Of a stretch of DNA of 64,000 nt, positions 23,471 through 34,734 are shown in pieces (the stretch's first letter is position 1; each line of letters starts with the position of its first letter). The notes below the pieces were generated by a model. That model did no database searches. It was not told the DNA's origin and saw only the letters and a list, made by a program, of their open reading frames with translations. The position numbers and the translations under genes were made by a program. Source of the stretch: Chamaecyparis obtusa (Eukaryota; Streptophyta; Pinopsida; Cupressales; Cupressaceae); assembly GCA_027943335.1 (NCBI GenBank), contig BSBK01003258.1, positions 145,001 to 209,000 of the forward strand, written 5' to 3'.

Positions 23471-23842
23471 ACAAGTCCTAATAGATTTACATGATGAACA
23501 TTAAGACAAGTCTTGACCATCAACTTAAAATATCTAGAGAGAAACATCTTAGACATACCTTGTTTCCGATGATAATATCTTTTTCATGATTCTTCACGTA
23601 GTCTTTGTTCAGTCTCTTGTGAATAATGTCATGTACTTTTGTTTAGCCTTCCCTTTTTATTTCCCATCACAACTTAGAAAATTGTTCAATGCCAAAATGT
23701 CTTCCTTCTCCTAAATGCAAATTATTTTATAGCTTTTGGATTAATGAAATGAAAAATATATACATTTATTTATACCTAATCCTTATTAACTAGAAATGAC
23801 ACCAAAAAGGCTGACCTGATTTTATATCAAAAGTCAAACATG
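23471..23842. other. AT-rich spacer
   Basis: No gene or recognisable repeat is seen. Confidence 0.5.
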
Positions 23843-23969
23843 ACTTTCGATCGAAACTAACTAACTTTCGATCGAAAGTTGTTTAGTAATGACTAAAATT
23901 TGCATTTTTGTGAAAGTACTTTCGATAGAAAGTAATTTCGATCGAAAGTCAAAATTTTCGATCGAAAGT
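23843..23969. repeat. Five copies of palindrome ACTTTCGATCGAAAGT
   Basis: Copies lie at 23843-23858, 23863-23880 (perfect 18-bp palindrome), 23918-23933 (one mismatch), 23935-23949 and 23955-23969. The core TTTCGATCGAAA is self-complementary. The cluster could be a regulatory array or part of an unidentified repeat. Confidence 0.8.
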
Positions 23970-24290
23970 GCCTGGTTTAGGCCATGGTTGCAAGTTTTGA
24001 AGAAATTATGAGAATTTTATGGCTTCGGGCCTTAAGCGCGATGATCAAATGGAAGAATAAGAAGACTTCCTTTTTCATACAACAAGAAGACTTTCTTTCT
24101 AACGATTATATATTTGACTATTTTTTATTTTATTATGTGTATAGTTTTTTACGTTAATCGAATGTAGGTTTTTTATCAAATATAAACCTCTGAGTTTGAC
24201 GTTCAATGAAAAATAGTAAAAAAGGGAAAAAAAATAATTGAAAAATAATAGTTCCGTCCATATTCGATTCTACTTTCTCTGAAAAAAATA
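23970..24290. other. AT-rich spacer
   Basis: No gene is seen. Confidence 0.5.
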
Positions 24291-24764
24291 CATTTGAAAT
24301 TCAATAAATACACAAGTTATAAGCTATGTAGTTAAGGTATGTCAAAATTATGGTTTAGTCAACTTCAAACATTAATAAAATATTCAATAATCATGATAAT
24401 GTCGTCAAACCAATTGCATGCCCTCCATATGGATGTTACAAAACTAAAGTCAAAAGAATCACATTCATATCTATTATACAAAAAAAGTTATGCTCTATGA
24501 AAACAATGTTACTATTTAAAAATGACGTTTTCAACACCATACCAGTTTTCATGGGAGAAAGAAAAAAGTATTCAAATAATTTTATTTTTTTAAAAAAAAA
24601 TTTAGAATCTAGACAGAAAATCCTAAAAGATTCTAATTTACTTCATCCTTTGATTTTGAATGGTTCAATGGAAATATGCATCTGAATCTGAAAGTTTTTC
24701 ACAAAATGTAGAGTTCGGTGTCTGTTCAGGTAAAAAAGTGTAACCCACTATTGTGGATTCACCG
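24290..24764. mobile_element. Fragment related to the TIR element at 51341
   Basis: The right part resembles 51960-52326: ACCAATTGCAT, then CATRGGAGAAGRAAAAA, an A/T run, AGAAAATYCTAAAAGA, and an end AAAAAGTGNNACCCAC-like TIR. The left end is not found. It abuts the chromovirus fragment that begins at 24765. Confidence 0.6.
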
Positions 24765-25794
24765 GGTAAGGTTTCTATGTTTGTGGTAGTGGATAGGTTT
24801 TCCAAGATGTCACATTTCATGCCTTTTAAGAAGACTACAAATGTACTACATGTAGCAGATTTATTTTTTAGAGAATTTGTGAGATTCCATGGGTTACCTA
24901 AGAGAATTTTTTCAAATTGGGACATAATGTTTGTTGGTTACTTTTGGAGGACACTTTGGAAGAAGATGAAGACTGAGTTAAAATTTAGTTATGTATTTCA
25001 TCCATAGACAAAGGGACAAATAGATGTAGTTAATAGAAGCTTGGGAAACTTCTTAAGATGTTTCGTTGGAGAGAAGACTTGAAATAGGGATTTATCACTA
25101 TCATAAGAAGAGTCTACATATAACAATTCATTGAATAGGATTGAAAGGAAGACACCATTTGATATATTCATAGGAATGAATCATAAATGAGTATCAGAAT
25201 TAAGGGCTACTAGTTACAAAGCTAAGAGAAGTGTAGAAGGAGAATAATTTTTGGTACACATGAAAGCATTTCATATTTAGGTAAAAGAGAATTTGGAGAA
25301 AATGAATCAGAAATACAAGTGGAGAGTAGATGATAAAAGGAGGCATAAGTAATTTCAAGTGGGAGATGAAGTTATGTTATACTTGAAAAGGGGTAGATTT
25401 CCTATTGGAACTTACAACAAGCTAAAGATGAGGAATTTTAGATAGTGTGAGAGCTTAAGGAAATTTGATTTGAGAAATGCATATGAAGTTTAATTATCGA
25501 ATGACATGGATATATCACCTATATGCAATGTTGTAGGCTTGTATGAGTATCATGAGCTACACTTCAGTGGAAACAATGGTTCAAATATGGAGCAACAGTA
25601 ATCTAAAAAGCATGTGGATGCAATAGAAGAGATCTTGAAAAGAGGAATTGCTAGAACCACTAGAGGTAAGTAGTACTTATATCTTGTAAAATGGAAGGAC
25701 ATACCAATGGAGGATTCTTCATATATTTCTCAGGATGAGGTTTACCATCTTGGTTTTCCTTTAGCCCCAAAAAGTGAGAGGCTCACTTTTCAGT
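24765..25794 (+). pseudogene. Chromovirus integrase core and chromodomain, dead copy 1
   Basis: Degenerate Ty3/gypsy pol 3' end. The integrase core shows [23 protein letters not shown] and [10 protein letters not shown], followed by a linker region (KYKWRVDDKRRHK, VGDEVMLYLKRG). The chromodomain reads EEILKRGIARTTRG, then YLVKWKDIPMEDSSYIS. A chromodomain at the integrase C-terminus identifies the chromovirus lineage, where it directs insertion to particular chromatin. Many stop codons are present. The zinc-finger part and everything upstream are missing, because the copy starts next to the TIR-element fragment. It is homologous to 31445-32482. Confidence 0.85.
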
Positions 25795-26590
25795 AACTAC
25801 AAGTTTCTAATGAAGGAGAATCTAGGTTTCTTGGCAATATTGCATCAACCAAAAAAAAAAAAATCCTACTTTCTTGTTATTCTAGTCCTTGAGTTTATTC
25901 TAGTGCACCTTCATCTTGGATCCTTCATAGTTGCGCATTTGGTGGCATGTTCCTAACATCATAATGAACTATCACCTAGGCTCATAGCTTGATCCATTTC
26001 TTCATTGTTTAGATCTCATGGATTCTTGGTGGGACATTCCTATTCTTCACGTTTCACAACTAGTTTATGTTTTCTCATCTTGCAAAGGATTTTCCTAATT
26101 AGTGAAGTTTCATTTCCCATCTCTCAATGTTACTACACTTGTTGCCGAACTACTTGAGGGATCACACTTTATGTTTCATCTACTAGACGAAGATCCTTAT
26201 AATTTGGATTCTGACCTATATTTATAAGGTATTTTCTTCTCGCCGAGGAATATAATATTCCTAGACCAACTTGATGCTTTTGAATGCTTTATAATCTGAT
26301 GTAATTGATCCTTAGAACCATCTCTAGGTAGATATCTTGAGTTTTGGATAAGGAGATAACATCTTGAAGTTTAGAATATAGGATTTATTTCTATAATTAG
26401 GCTTGTATGCTTAGAGTGTAAGATAAAATGTTGTAGCTCCATGGTAAATGATTTCCTCATAATACGAAGGCTTGATCTTGATTTTCCTAAAATTTTCATT
26501 TTTGTTTATATTGTGTGACTCTTGCTGCATAGTTTGGATAGATATTTTTGAGATCCCTCTATATGTGACTACACTAGTAACCCTAATCCT
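25795..26590 (+). repeat. Chromovirus 3' flank, duplicate of 32483-33255
   Basis: Probable 3' UTR and LTR remnant, shared with the second copy (for example GAATGCTTTATAA followed by GATGTAATTGATCCTTA). Both copies run into CCCTAA-type sequence at their right ends. Confidence 0.75.
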
Positions 26591-27515
26591 AAACCTAACA
26601 TTAATACTATATATTAATATCAAAGGATAATCATAATCCCTAAAATAATCTTAATCAAACCCTAAACCCTAACCCAAATATTAAGCCTTAACCCTAACCA
26701 TAATCCTAAACATAAACAAGACCGAAACTCCAGCCCTAACCCCAAGCATAGTGCAAATTTAAACCCTTTTCATAAGCCTAAACCTGAATCCTAGTTCCTT
26801 AAAACCCTATACAAAACCCTAATCTAATCCTAAATAATAAAACATGATCCTAAGTCTAAACCCTGATCCTAACCTTAAACCCAAATCCTAATCCTAATCC
26901 TAAACCATTAAACCTCATCCTAACCTTAAACGCTAACCCTAACTATAATTCTAATCCTAATCATAATTCCAACCCTAATTATAAATCCTAACACTAATCA
27001 AAACTCTAACTCTTATATGAAACTAGAGATGATGTAAATCATATTCCTAATGATAATACTAATCCCTAAACATGATTCTTGATTATAGCGTTAAGTCCCC
27101 ACCCTTATACTAATCATAATCCTAAACATAATACTAACCATGATGTAAACCCTATCCCTAACAATAAATCTAATCACAAACCCTAATCCTAATCAAGTAA
27201 GCCTAATTAAAATCCTAGCCCTAACTATGATATTAATCATGATGTAAACTCTAACCCTAACAATAATCTTAATCCTAAACCTAAAACCTTAATCCTAATG
27301 CTAATACTAATCATGATGTGAACCCTTACCCTAACCCTTCCCATAATACTAACCATGATGTAAACCCAAACCCCAACCATAATCCTAACCTAAATCCCAA
27401 GCTCCAATCATAACCCTAACTCTAATCAAATCCTTGACCATAATACTAATCGTGATGTAAACCCTAACCTTAATGATAACCCTATTCCTAAACCAGAATT
27501 TTAATCATAAACCTA
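26590..27515. repeat. Degenerate telomere-like tract, CCCTAA strand
   Basis: Irregular CCCTAA, CCCTAAA and CCTAAT units with insertions, continuing for over 900 bp. This is interstitial telomere-like satellite and not a functional telomere. Confidence 0.88.
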
Positions 27516-28015
27516 ATACAAGGTTATCGCATATTAAAATTTATATAATGTCTTCCATGTTGCACTATGATTAATACTAGATCTTTTTCGAGGTACATAT
27601 TTTAATCAATTTGCAAGTAGCTATAGACACCTAGAGAAAGATATCTCCCAACATATTTTATATCTATAATAAAAAAATATATAAATTAGTTTAAGAAAAG
27701 TGATAAGAAAGTGTAAAGTCATCGACGGCTACAAGAAATAAAAGAGAAACATACAAAGAGAAAAATGAAATTTCTAAACAAATACGGTCCATCGAGTGCA
27801 AGATCTTTTGGAAATTTTCACTAACTTATATAAAACAACTTTAAGGTAAACCTATTACAGTTCACCAAAAACTCAGAAACTACCAGCACAAGAAAGCAGA
27901 TTGGACAGACCCTCAAACTCCCTGACAAAGTAGAAGAAACTTTATACTTTTTTAAAGAGCAGACGTAATCTTACTCATACATAGGCAAATGCTTGATTTA
28001 CAAAGATATAAATAT
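27516..28015. other. Spacer between telomere-like tracts
   Basis: AT-rich, with no supported gene. Confidence 0.5.
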
Positions 28016-28575
28016 TTATATTTTCCTCCTCCTAAGAAGTTGTCCTCTTCTGTTATCCCTTGAAAAATGGCCTCCCTCAAGACCATCCGGAAAATGCATC
28101 CCTTCATTCCCGATTCTGCTTGTCCCTTGGTGGAACATGGTTGAAAGGCAATATAATAACAACAATGCCAACGCTTTGATAACCCCACCACCCAAACACA
28201 GCACAATCTACTTGTGCTCGGGGACTCCTGCTGCCCACATACTTATGCGAATCATGTAGTCCATCTTTGGATATTTTTCCAACATAGTGGTCACAATCAT
28301 TGCAACTAGCAATGAAGCTACCTTATCTGTTACCAAGAACACGATGAAGCTAATGGTGTCGCGCATGACAACACTCCCCATCTCGTTCACACATCCAGAT
28401 ACAGTGTACATCGCGCCGAAGCTTCCACCCGTAAACGCAAAGCTACCGTGACCTGAATGACAGATTTATAATCACTTGACACTGCAGATTTCTCTGATCG
28501 AAGGTATGTTACGCTCGATTGATCAACCACAACACGAACTGGCTCTTCCTCACCGGACACCCTAGTCTGCCCTCA
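28016..28575 (-). pseudogene. Unrecognised membrane-protein gene fragment
   Basis: Base composition here is less AT-rich than its surroundings. The minus-strand frame contains two hydrophobic segments, within TISFIVFLVTDKVASLLVAM and IKALALLLLYCLSTMF, separated by MLEKYPKMDYMIRISMWAAG and one TAG codon at about 28205. Upstream, a different frame reads EEEPVRVVVDQSSVTYL and SAVSSDYKSVIQ, joined by a frameshift or lost intron near 28450. It reads like part of a genuine host gene, but I do not recognise the family. It sits between telomere-like tracts of opposite orientation, so it may be a captured or duplicated fragment. Confidence 0.45.
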
Positions 28576-28834
28576 AAAGAACAACATAAAAAGGATTTTA
28601 AAGAAACGGGTGTCTGGAGGGATAAAATTTTAAGCATTGATAGTCGAGAGCAACACAAATTAGAACCTATTGACCAAACAGGGAAAATCCCAAGGCTGGT
28701 TTAAATTGACAAATTAAGCAAAATAAATTTGAGTGAACATGTGTAGTCTCACCTCATTATTACCAGGTTCAACATGCCACCTTCCCTCATCCGCGTCTCT
28801 CCTCATTGGCAACAAAAATTAAGTTTACATTATA
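28576..28834. other. Spacer
   Basis: No supported gene. The plus-strand frame at 28519-28704 shows no family resemblance. Confidence 0.4.
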
Positions 28835-31150
28835 GTTATGGTTAGTGTTTAATAAGGGTTAAGTTTAAGAATACCATTCAATATGGAATAGGGTTTAATA
28901 AGAGTTAAGATTAGGGATTAATTAAATTTAGGGTTAAGGTAAGGGGTCAATTATTGTTATGGCTCAAAAATGTAGTTAGATTTCAATTAGAGTTAGGTCA
29001 GAATTAAAGATCAATTAGGATTATAGTTAGGGTTTGATTAGGGTGAGGGTTATACGTTTAGCAATAGGGTTTAGTTAGGTCTATGGTTAGAATCATGATT
29101 TCTATTAGAATTATGGTTAGTTTTAGAAATGAGATTACAAAATGAGTTATAATCTTGGTTAAAGTTACAATTACAATTACAATTAGGGTAGCTAACATTA
29201 GAACTAGAGTTAGGCTTAAGACTAAGGTTAAATTACGATTGGAGTTCAATTAGGGTTAGGATTAGGGTTCAATTAGGGTCATGATCAAGATTATAGATTA
29301 ATTAGATTAGGGTTAGGGTTTAATTAGGATTATAAAACTAGGGTTTAAAGGATTTGTTTATTTTTTAAATAAAAAGTGACATAGCGCTTATATTTTATTA
29401 ATATATACTAGTTCAAGGGACTCCTCAGAGAAAGAACTAGAAAGAAAACTCGGATTCATTGCCCAATTAAAAAAGTGTGAACAAAAAACCATCCCTATAT
29501 ACTACATCCAACATAAGATTTTACATAGCACAATTTGTTGGAGGGTAAGGGTTTAGTTAGGGCAAGGTTCAACAAGGATTATAAAATAAATCTTCAAATT
29601 AGGTTTAGGCTTTATGTTCAATTTAGGTTACAATTAAGGTTAGAGTTTAATTAGGGAAAAAATTCCCAACTCTTTATATACGTGAAATATTATAGTCATA
29701 GAGAAAACATTGGGTTTGAGAGAAGATGTGACCAAGGCAAGTGGATAAGTAGCTATATAATGGGGTTTCAACTATGGGCTTAAGTTGAATTATTATTTAG
29801 GTTTAATTATTATTAGGGCTCCAAGATAAACCTTGGGTTAGGGTTAAGTACAAATAGGGTTAAGGTTAGGGCTCAATTAAGTAGGGATTAACTAGAATTA
29901 AGGTTGTTGTTAAATTTAATTAGGCTTATGGTTAGAATTCAATTATCATTATTAATTAATCATGGTAACCAGAAATTAGTTAGAGTTAGGATTAGGATTA
30001 GGGTCAGATTTTAACTAAAATTAAGGTTGAATTAAGTTATTGAAAAAAATTAAGGTAGGATTAGGTTAGGGTTAAATTATGCTTATGATTAAAGTTAGGA
30101 TGACTTAAGCATGCAAAATAAATCTTTATGTTAGGGTCAAGTTTAGTGATAAATTAATCTTATTTTTTAGTTAGAGTTAGTGTTTAATAAGGGTTAAGCT
30201 TAAGAATAGCATTCAATATGGGTTAGGGTTTAATAAGGGTTAAGATTAGGGATTAAATAAATTTAGGGTTAGGATAAGAGGTCAATTATGGTTATGACTT
30301 AATAATGTTGTTAGACTTCAATTCGTGTTAAGGTTGGAACTAAAGATTAATTATGATTACAATTAGGGTTTGAATAGGGTGATAGTTGCAGGTTTAGCAA
30401 TAGGAATTAATTAAGTATTGCTAAGAATAGTTATTATTGTTATAATAGGGTTATAATCCTATTTAAAGTGATAATTACAATTATCACTCGGAGTTGACCT
30501 AAAGAGATAAATATGGATACCCCTATTAGTTTAACATTAAAACTAGAGTCCGGCATAATTCTAAGGTTAAATTATGGTTGGAGTTCAATTAGGGTTAGGA
30601 TTAGGTTTCAATTATGGTCATAGTTAGGCTTATAAATTAATTAGATTAGGTTTAGGGTTTTATTAGGATTAGAATACTAGGGTAATAGTTTAGTTAGTGT
30701 AAGGTTGAACTAGGATTATAAGAGAAATATTCAAATTAGGGTTAGGGTTTAGGTTCAATTTAGGTTAGGATTAAGGTTAGAGTTTAATTATGGAAAATTT
30801 TGAATTAAGGTTAGGGTAAGAGTTAAACTAGGGTTATAGTTAAATTATTATCAAGGCTAGGGTTTAATTAGACTTTTATTATATAGTTAATGTTAGAATT
30901 TAAGTTCAATTAGATTTATAGTTAGGGTTAAGGTTATAGGATTATTATTAGAAATGTTGATTAGGTAAAAATGGGTAGAATTATGGTTGTCATAATAATT
31001 GGGGTTAGTGTTAGAAACTCCATTATGAATAGCGTTATAATTATAGTTAAAGTTAAAATTAAAACAAAGGTTAGGGATAAAATTAGAACTAGATTTAGGA
31101 TTATGGTTAAGATTAAATTAATGTTAGTTTATGAAGGGGCTCAAATAACA
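28835..31150. repeat. Degenerate telomere-like tract, TTAGGG strand
   Basis: About 2.3 kb of irregular GGGTTTA, GGGTTAGG and AATTAGGGTT units, opposite in strand to 26590-27515. It is interrupted by a non-telomeric island at 29345-29545 and by other short insertions. Confidence 0.88.
29345..29545. other. Non-telomeric island in the TTAGGG tract
   Basis: About 200 bp without the repeat, AT-rich at its left part, probably an old insertion. No terminal repeats were recognised. Confidence 0.4.
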
Positions 31151-31199
31151 TAATTAATATATAGGTATTAGGGTGAAAATTTATACTAATCATAATTTG

Positions 31200-32482
31200 A
31201 TTAAGGAGAAGCATTGTAGAGGATTAACTAGATAGTTGGGAATTGACAAGATAGTGGCTTTCATAAGTGAGAATTAATTTTAGCCATAGATTCATAAGGA
31301 CATCTAAAACTTTTTTTAGAGTTGTAGAGTTTGTAAAGTTGCTAAGGGAAGTAGTCAGTTTGGGATATTGTACACCATGAGTAGTACAAAATAGACCTTG
31401 GGAAGACATAACCATTGATTTCGTATTAGGATAGTCTAAAATACAAACAGGTAATACTTCCATATTTGTGGTAGTCAATAGGTTTTCCAAGATGTCACAT
31501 TTCATATCTTGTAAGAAGACTAAGGATGTACTACATGTAGAGGGGTTAGTTTTTAGATAATTTGTGAGATTGAATGGGTTACCTAAGAGTATGGTTTCAA
31601 ATAGGGACACAATGTTTCTCGGTTAATTTTGGAGGACACTTTTGAAGAAAATAAAGACTGAGCTGAAATTTAGTTCTACATTTCATCCATGAATAGATGG
31701 GAAAATAGAGGTAGTAAACAGAAACTTGTGAATCTTGATAAGGGTTTTGGTTGGATAGAAGACTCAAAATTGGGATTTATCCCTAGCACAAATAGAATTT
31801 TTATATAAAAATTCATTGAATAAGACTACAAGGAAGACACCATTTGATATAATGATAGAAATGAATCCTAAAGGAGTATTAGAATTAAGGGATATGAGTC
31901 ATGAAGTCAAGAGGAGTGAAAATGGAGAAGAAAGTTTAGATCAAATGAAAGTATTGCATGTTTAGGTGAAAGAGAATTTGGATAAAATGAATCATAAATA
32001 CATAGAGAGATTAGATGATAAAAGGAGGCATAAGTAATTTCAAGTGGGAGATGAGGTTATTTTATACTTGAAAAGGGGTAGATTTCCTATTGGAACTTAT
32101 AACAAGATAAAGATGAGGAAGTTTGGACTGTGTAGAATTTTAAGGAGATTTTATGCAGTGAATGCATATGAAGTTGAGTTGCCAAATGACATGGATATAT
32201 AACCTATATTCAATGTTGTTTACTTGTATAAGTATCATTTGGTAGACTTAATTTAAAATTATGGTTCATATATGGAGAAACAATATCTTAAGAAGAAGAT
32301 GGATAAAATAGAAGAGATCTTGGATAAAAGAATTGGTAGAAGCAGTAGCGGTAAGCAATTCAAAGAATATATTATCAAATGTAAGGATAGACCAATGGAT
32401 ATTTCTTCATGGATTTGTTAGGCTTTGGTTGACCATATTGGTTTTCCTATAGTCCTAGAAAAGTGAGAGGCTCACTTTTCAA
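31200..32482 (+). pseudogene. Chromovirus integrase and chromodomain, dead copy 2
   Basis: Longer than copy 1. It starts in the integrase zinc-finger region (CRVCKVAKGSSQFG, a CxxC half of the HHCC motif), then continues through the core (QVFQDVTFH or [12 protein letters not shown] frame), the linker (KYIERLDDKRRHK and VGDEVILYLKRGR) and a decayed chromodomain with EEILDKRIGRSSSG. Multiple stops and frameshifts are present. The minus-strand frame at 31224-31610 is only its shadow. Confidence 0.82.
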
Positions 32483-33255
32483 TAACCTCAGTTATCTGAT
32501 GCAGGAGTATCTTGTGTTTGTTGGAAATCTTACATCAACCAAATTTTTTTCTATTTTCTTGTTAGTCTAGTCTTTGATTTTCTTTCACTGCACCTTCATC
32601 TTAGATCCAAGTGGTAATTGTGCACTTGGTGGAATGTTCCTAGCATCATACTAAACCTTCACCTAGGTTCACACCTCAATCTTTTTCTTCATTGTTGAGA
32701 TCTCATGGATTCTTGGTAGGACATTCCTCTTCTTTGCGTTTTATGACTAGTTTATGTTTTCTAATATTGCGAAGGATTTTATTGATTGGCGAAGCTTCAT
32801 GGCTCATATATTAATGTTTCTACACATGTGACTGACCTACTTGAGGGATTACAATTTATTTTTCATCTACTAGAGGGAGATACTTATGATTAGGATTCTA
32901 ACGTATATTTGTAATGCACTTTCTTCTCATCAAGAAATATAATCTTTCAATTTTGACTTGAGTCTTTTGAATGCTTTATAAGATGATGTAATTGATCCTT
33001 AAAATAATCTCTAGGTATATCTCCTAGTAGTTTTGGTTAAGGAGATAACCTTTTGAAATTTATAATATAGGATTTCTTTCTATAACCAGGTTTGTATGCC
33101 TAGAATGTAAGACAACATGTTGCAGGTCCATGGTAAATGATTTTCTAATAAAGAAAAGGGTTAATATTTCTTTCTCTCAATTGTTATTTTTTGTTTCCAT
33201 TGTGTGACTCTTGTTGTATAGTTTGTATAGATATCTTTTAGGTCCCTCTATCAAT
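32483..33255 (+). repeat. Chromovirus 3' flank, second copy
   Basis: Homologous to 25795-26590, and likewise followed by CCCTAA-type units. Confidence 0.75.
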
Positions 33256-33300
33256 GACTACACCAATAACCCTAATCCTAAACCTAACCCTAACCCTATC
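33255..33300. repeat. Short CCCTAA-type tract
   Basis: A few CCTAAT, CCTAAA and CCCTAA units directly after the chromovirus flank, the counterpart of the start of the tract at 26590. Confidence 0.7.
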
Positions 33301-33560
33301 AATTAATATGAAATGATAATAATAACCATTAAAATGATATTAATCCTAATAGATCTATCCAAACTCTGTAACCTAAATAGAGGGACCTAAAAGAGATCTA
33401 ATCATAAGCATGATGGTAAGATTACTTTGTCACCTGTATCTCCACAACTGCCATAGTCTATCTCCCTTCAGTGCACTAGTTGATATTCTTTTAGTTTCTT
33501 CCTTCACTTGTTGACAAGTAAATTTAAAAAAAAGTATGTGCCTTATATAAGAAAGGAAAA

Positions 33561-33727
33561 TGGCATATACTCACCCAAGATGCTATATTTAGAGTCCCCA
33601 TCAAGACTACATTTAGAATATATTATAAATCCAGTATCTAAAGGTGACTCTAAATCCATTGTAATATTCTAAATCAAGTTTCCTGATGATGACTCTAAAT
33701 CTAGCATCCTGGGTGAGAACATACCAA
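33561..33727. mobile_element. Fold-back (hairpin) element
   Basis: Two arms of about 65 nt are inverted copies: the left begins TGGCATATACTCACCC and the right ends GGGTGAGAACATACCA. Inside them, ATGCTATATTTAGAGT pairs with ACTCTAAATCTAGCAT. A loop of about 40 nt separates the arms. It resembles a small MITE or fold-back transposon. No target duplication was identified. Confidence 0.75.
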
Positions 33728-34734
33728 GTGACCATTGTTATCTTTGTATATTAAATGTGCTTTTCTATTTAATCTTACTCATTAATAATGTTAATGTAAA
33801 TTCTTTGAATTTTTAGATATTTCATATTGAGATTTCAAATCATATTCAAATGTCGAGACAATGATGAATATATTTCACAAGTTTTATAATATAAAATTGA
33901 GTATTGATGTATATTTCTAATCTATCCACTAAAGTCTTATCCAAATTCAATTTTGTGAAGAAAAAATATTTAAAGAAAATAAATAAAAAGGATATGAAAA
34001 GACTCAACATCTTGATTTGTAAAATTATATTTTAACTTCTCTTAAAGCCAGAATAGTCAATTTTGGTGGTGTTTCAAATGACTCCAAAATTTGAGGATCA
34101 AAGTTGAGAATAAAATCTTGAGAGACATTGGCTAAAGTTCAATCCTAAAAAGTGATCATAGGAGACAATAAAAAGGATTTTTGATTGATAAAAATTTCAT
34201 TTATAGGATCATTCTAGTTCTATAATAAATAATAATTAATAACTACATGAGATTTATATATTCCTTTTCTTACCTCAAGCATATTTGTATTAGAATGAAT
34301 TAAAATTGAAGTAATTTCCAACCTTGTTTATAATGCAAAATCCTATAAGAAAAATTGTGTAATCTTCTCCCTTCATTAGATGAAGATCATAAAAGGATTC
34401 TTAATAAATTAATAAATTTTCAAGTTTCTAGTATAAATCTTGAAAGAACGCCAAGAAGATTAATAAACATGAGTGGCTACAAGTGCCATAGAATAGACCT
34501 ATTTTGTCTTAAAAAAAGAGAGTCAAGATTGACTATGCAATACTATAATTTCATCTCACCAAGAGAAATAAAGGATAGCCAAAGGGAAGAAGAATAAAAT
34601 GCAAAAAGGATTTCAAGAAACCTATGAATCTCACGTGATCACTTTTCTAGCCAATAATATTGAGTTAGGAAGACTTGGGTTGGAAATATTAACAATAAAA
34701 TTTGATATTTTACCATAATTTTACATACCTTTAA
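33728..34734. other. AT-rich region without supported gene
   Basis: Mostly AT-rich sequence. The frame at 34355-34597 shows no conserved motif. It may include decayed 5' parts of the adjacent chromovirus, but I could not establish this. Confidence 0.45.

Noticed and set aside
26590..31150. A true chromosome end
   Set aside because: Repeats are highly degenerate, occur in both orientations and are embedded in retroelement DNA, so they are interstitial.
31224..31610. 128-codon minus-strand ORF
   Set aside because: It is antisense to the chromovirus integrase remnant. The same shadow occurs at 24665-24925.
34355..34597. 80-codon plus-strand ORF before the chromovirus RT
   Set aside because: It could be decayed gag-protease, but no motif (zinc knuckle or DSGA) is visible, so it is not called.
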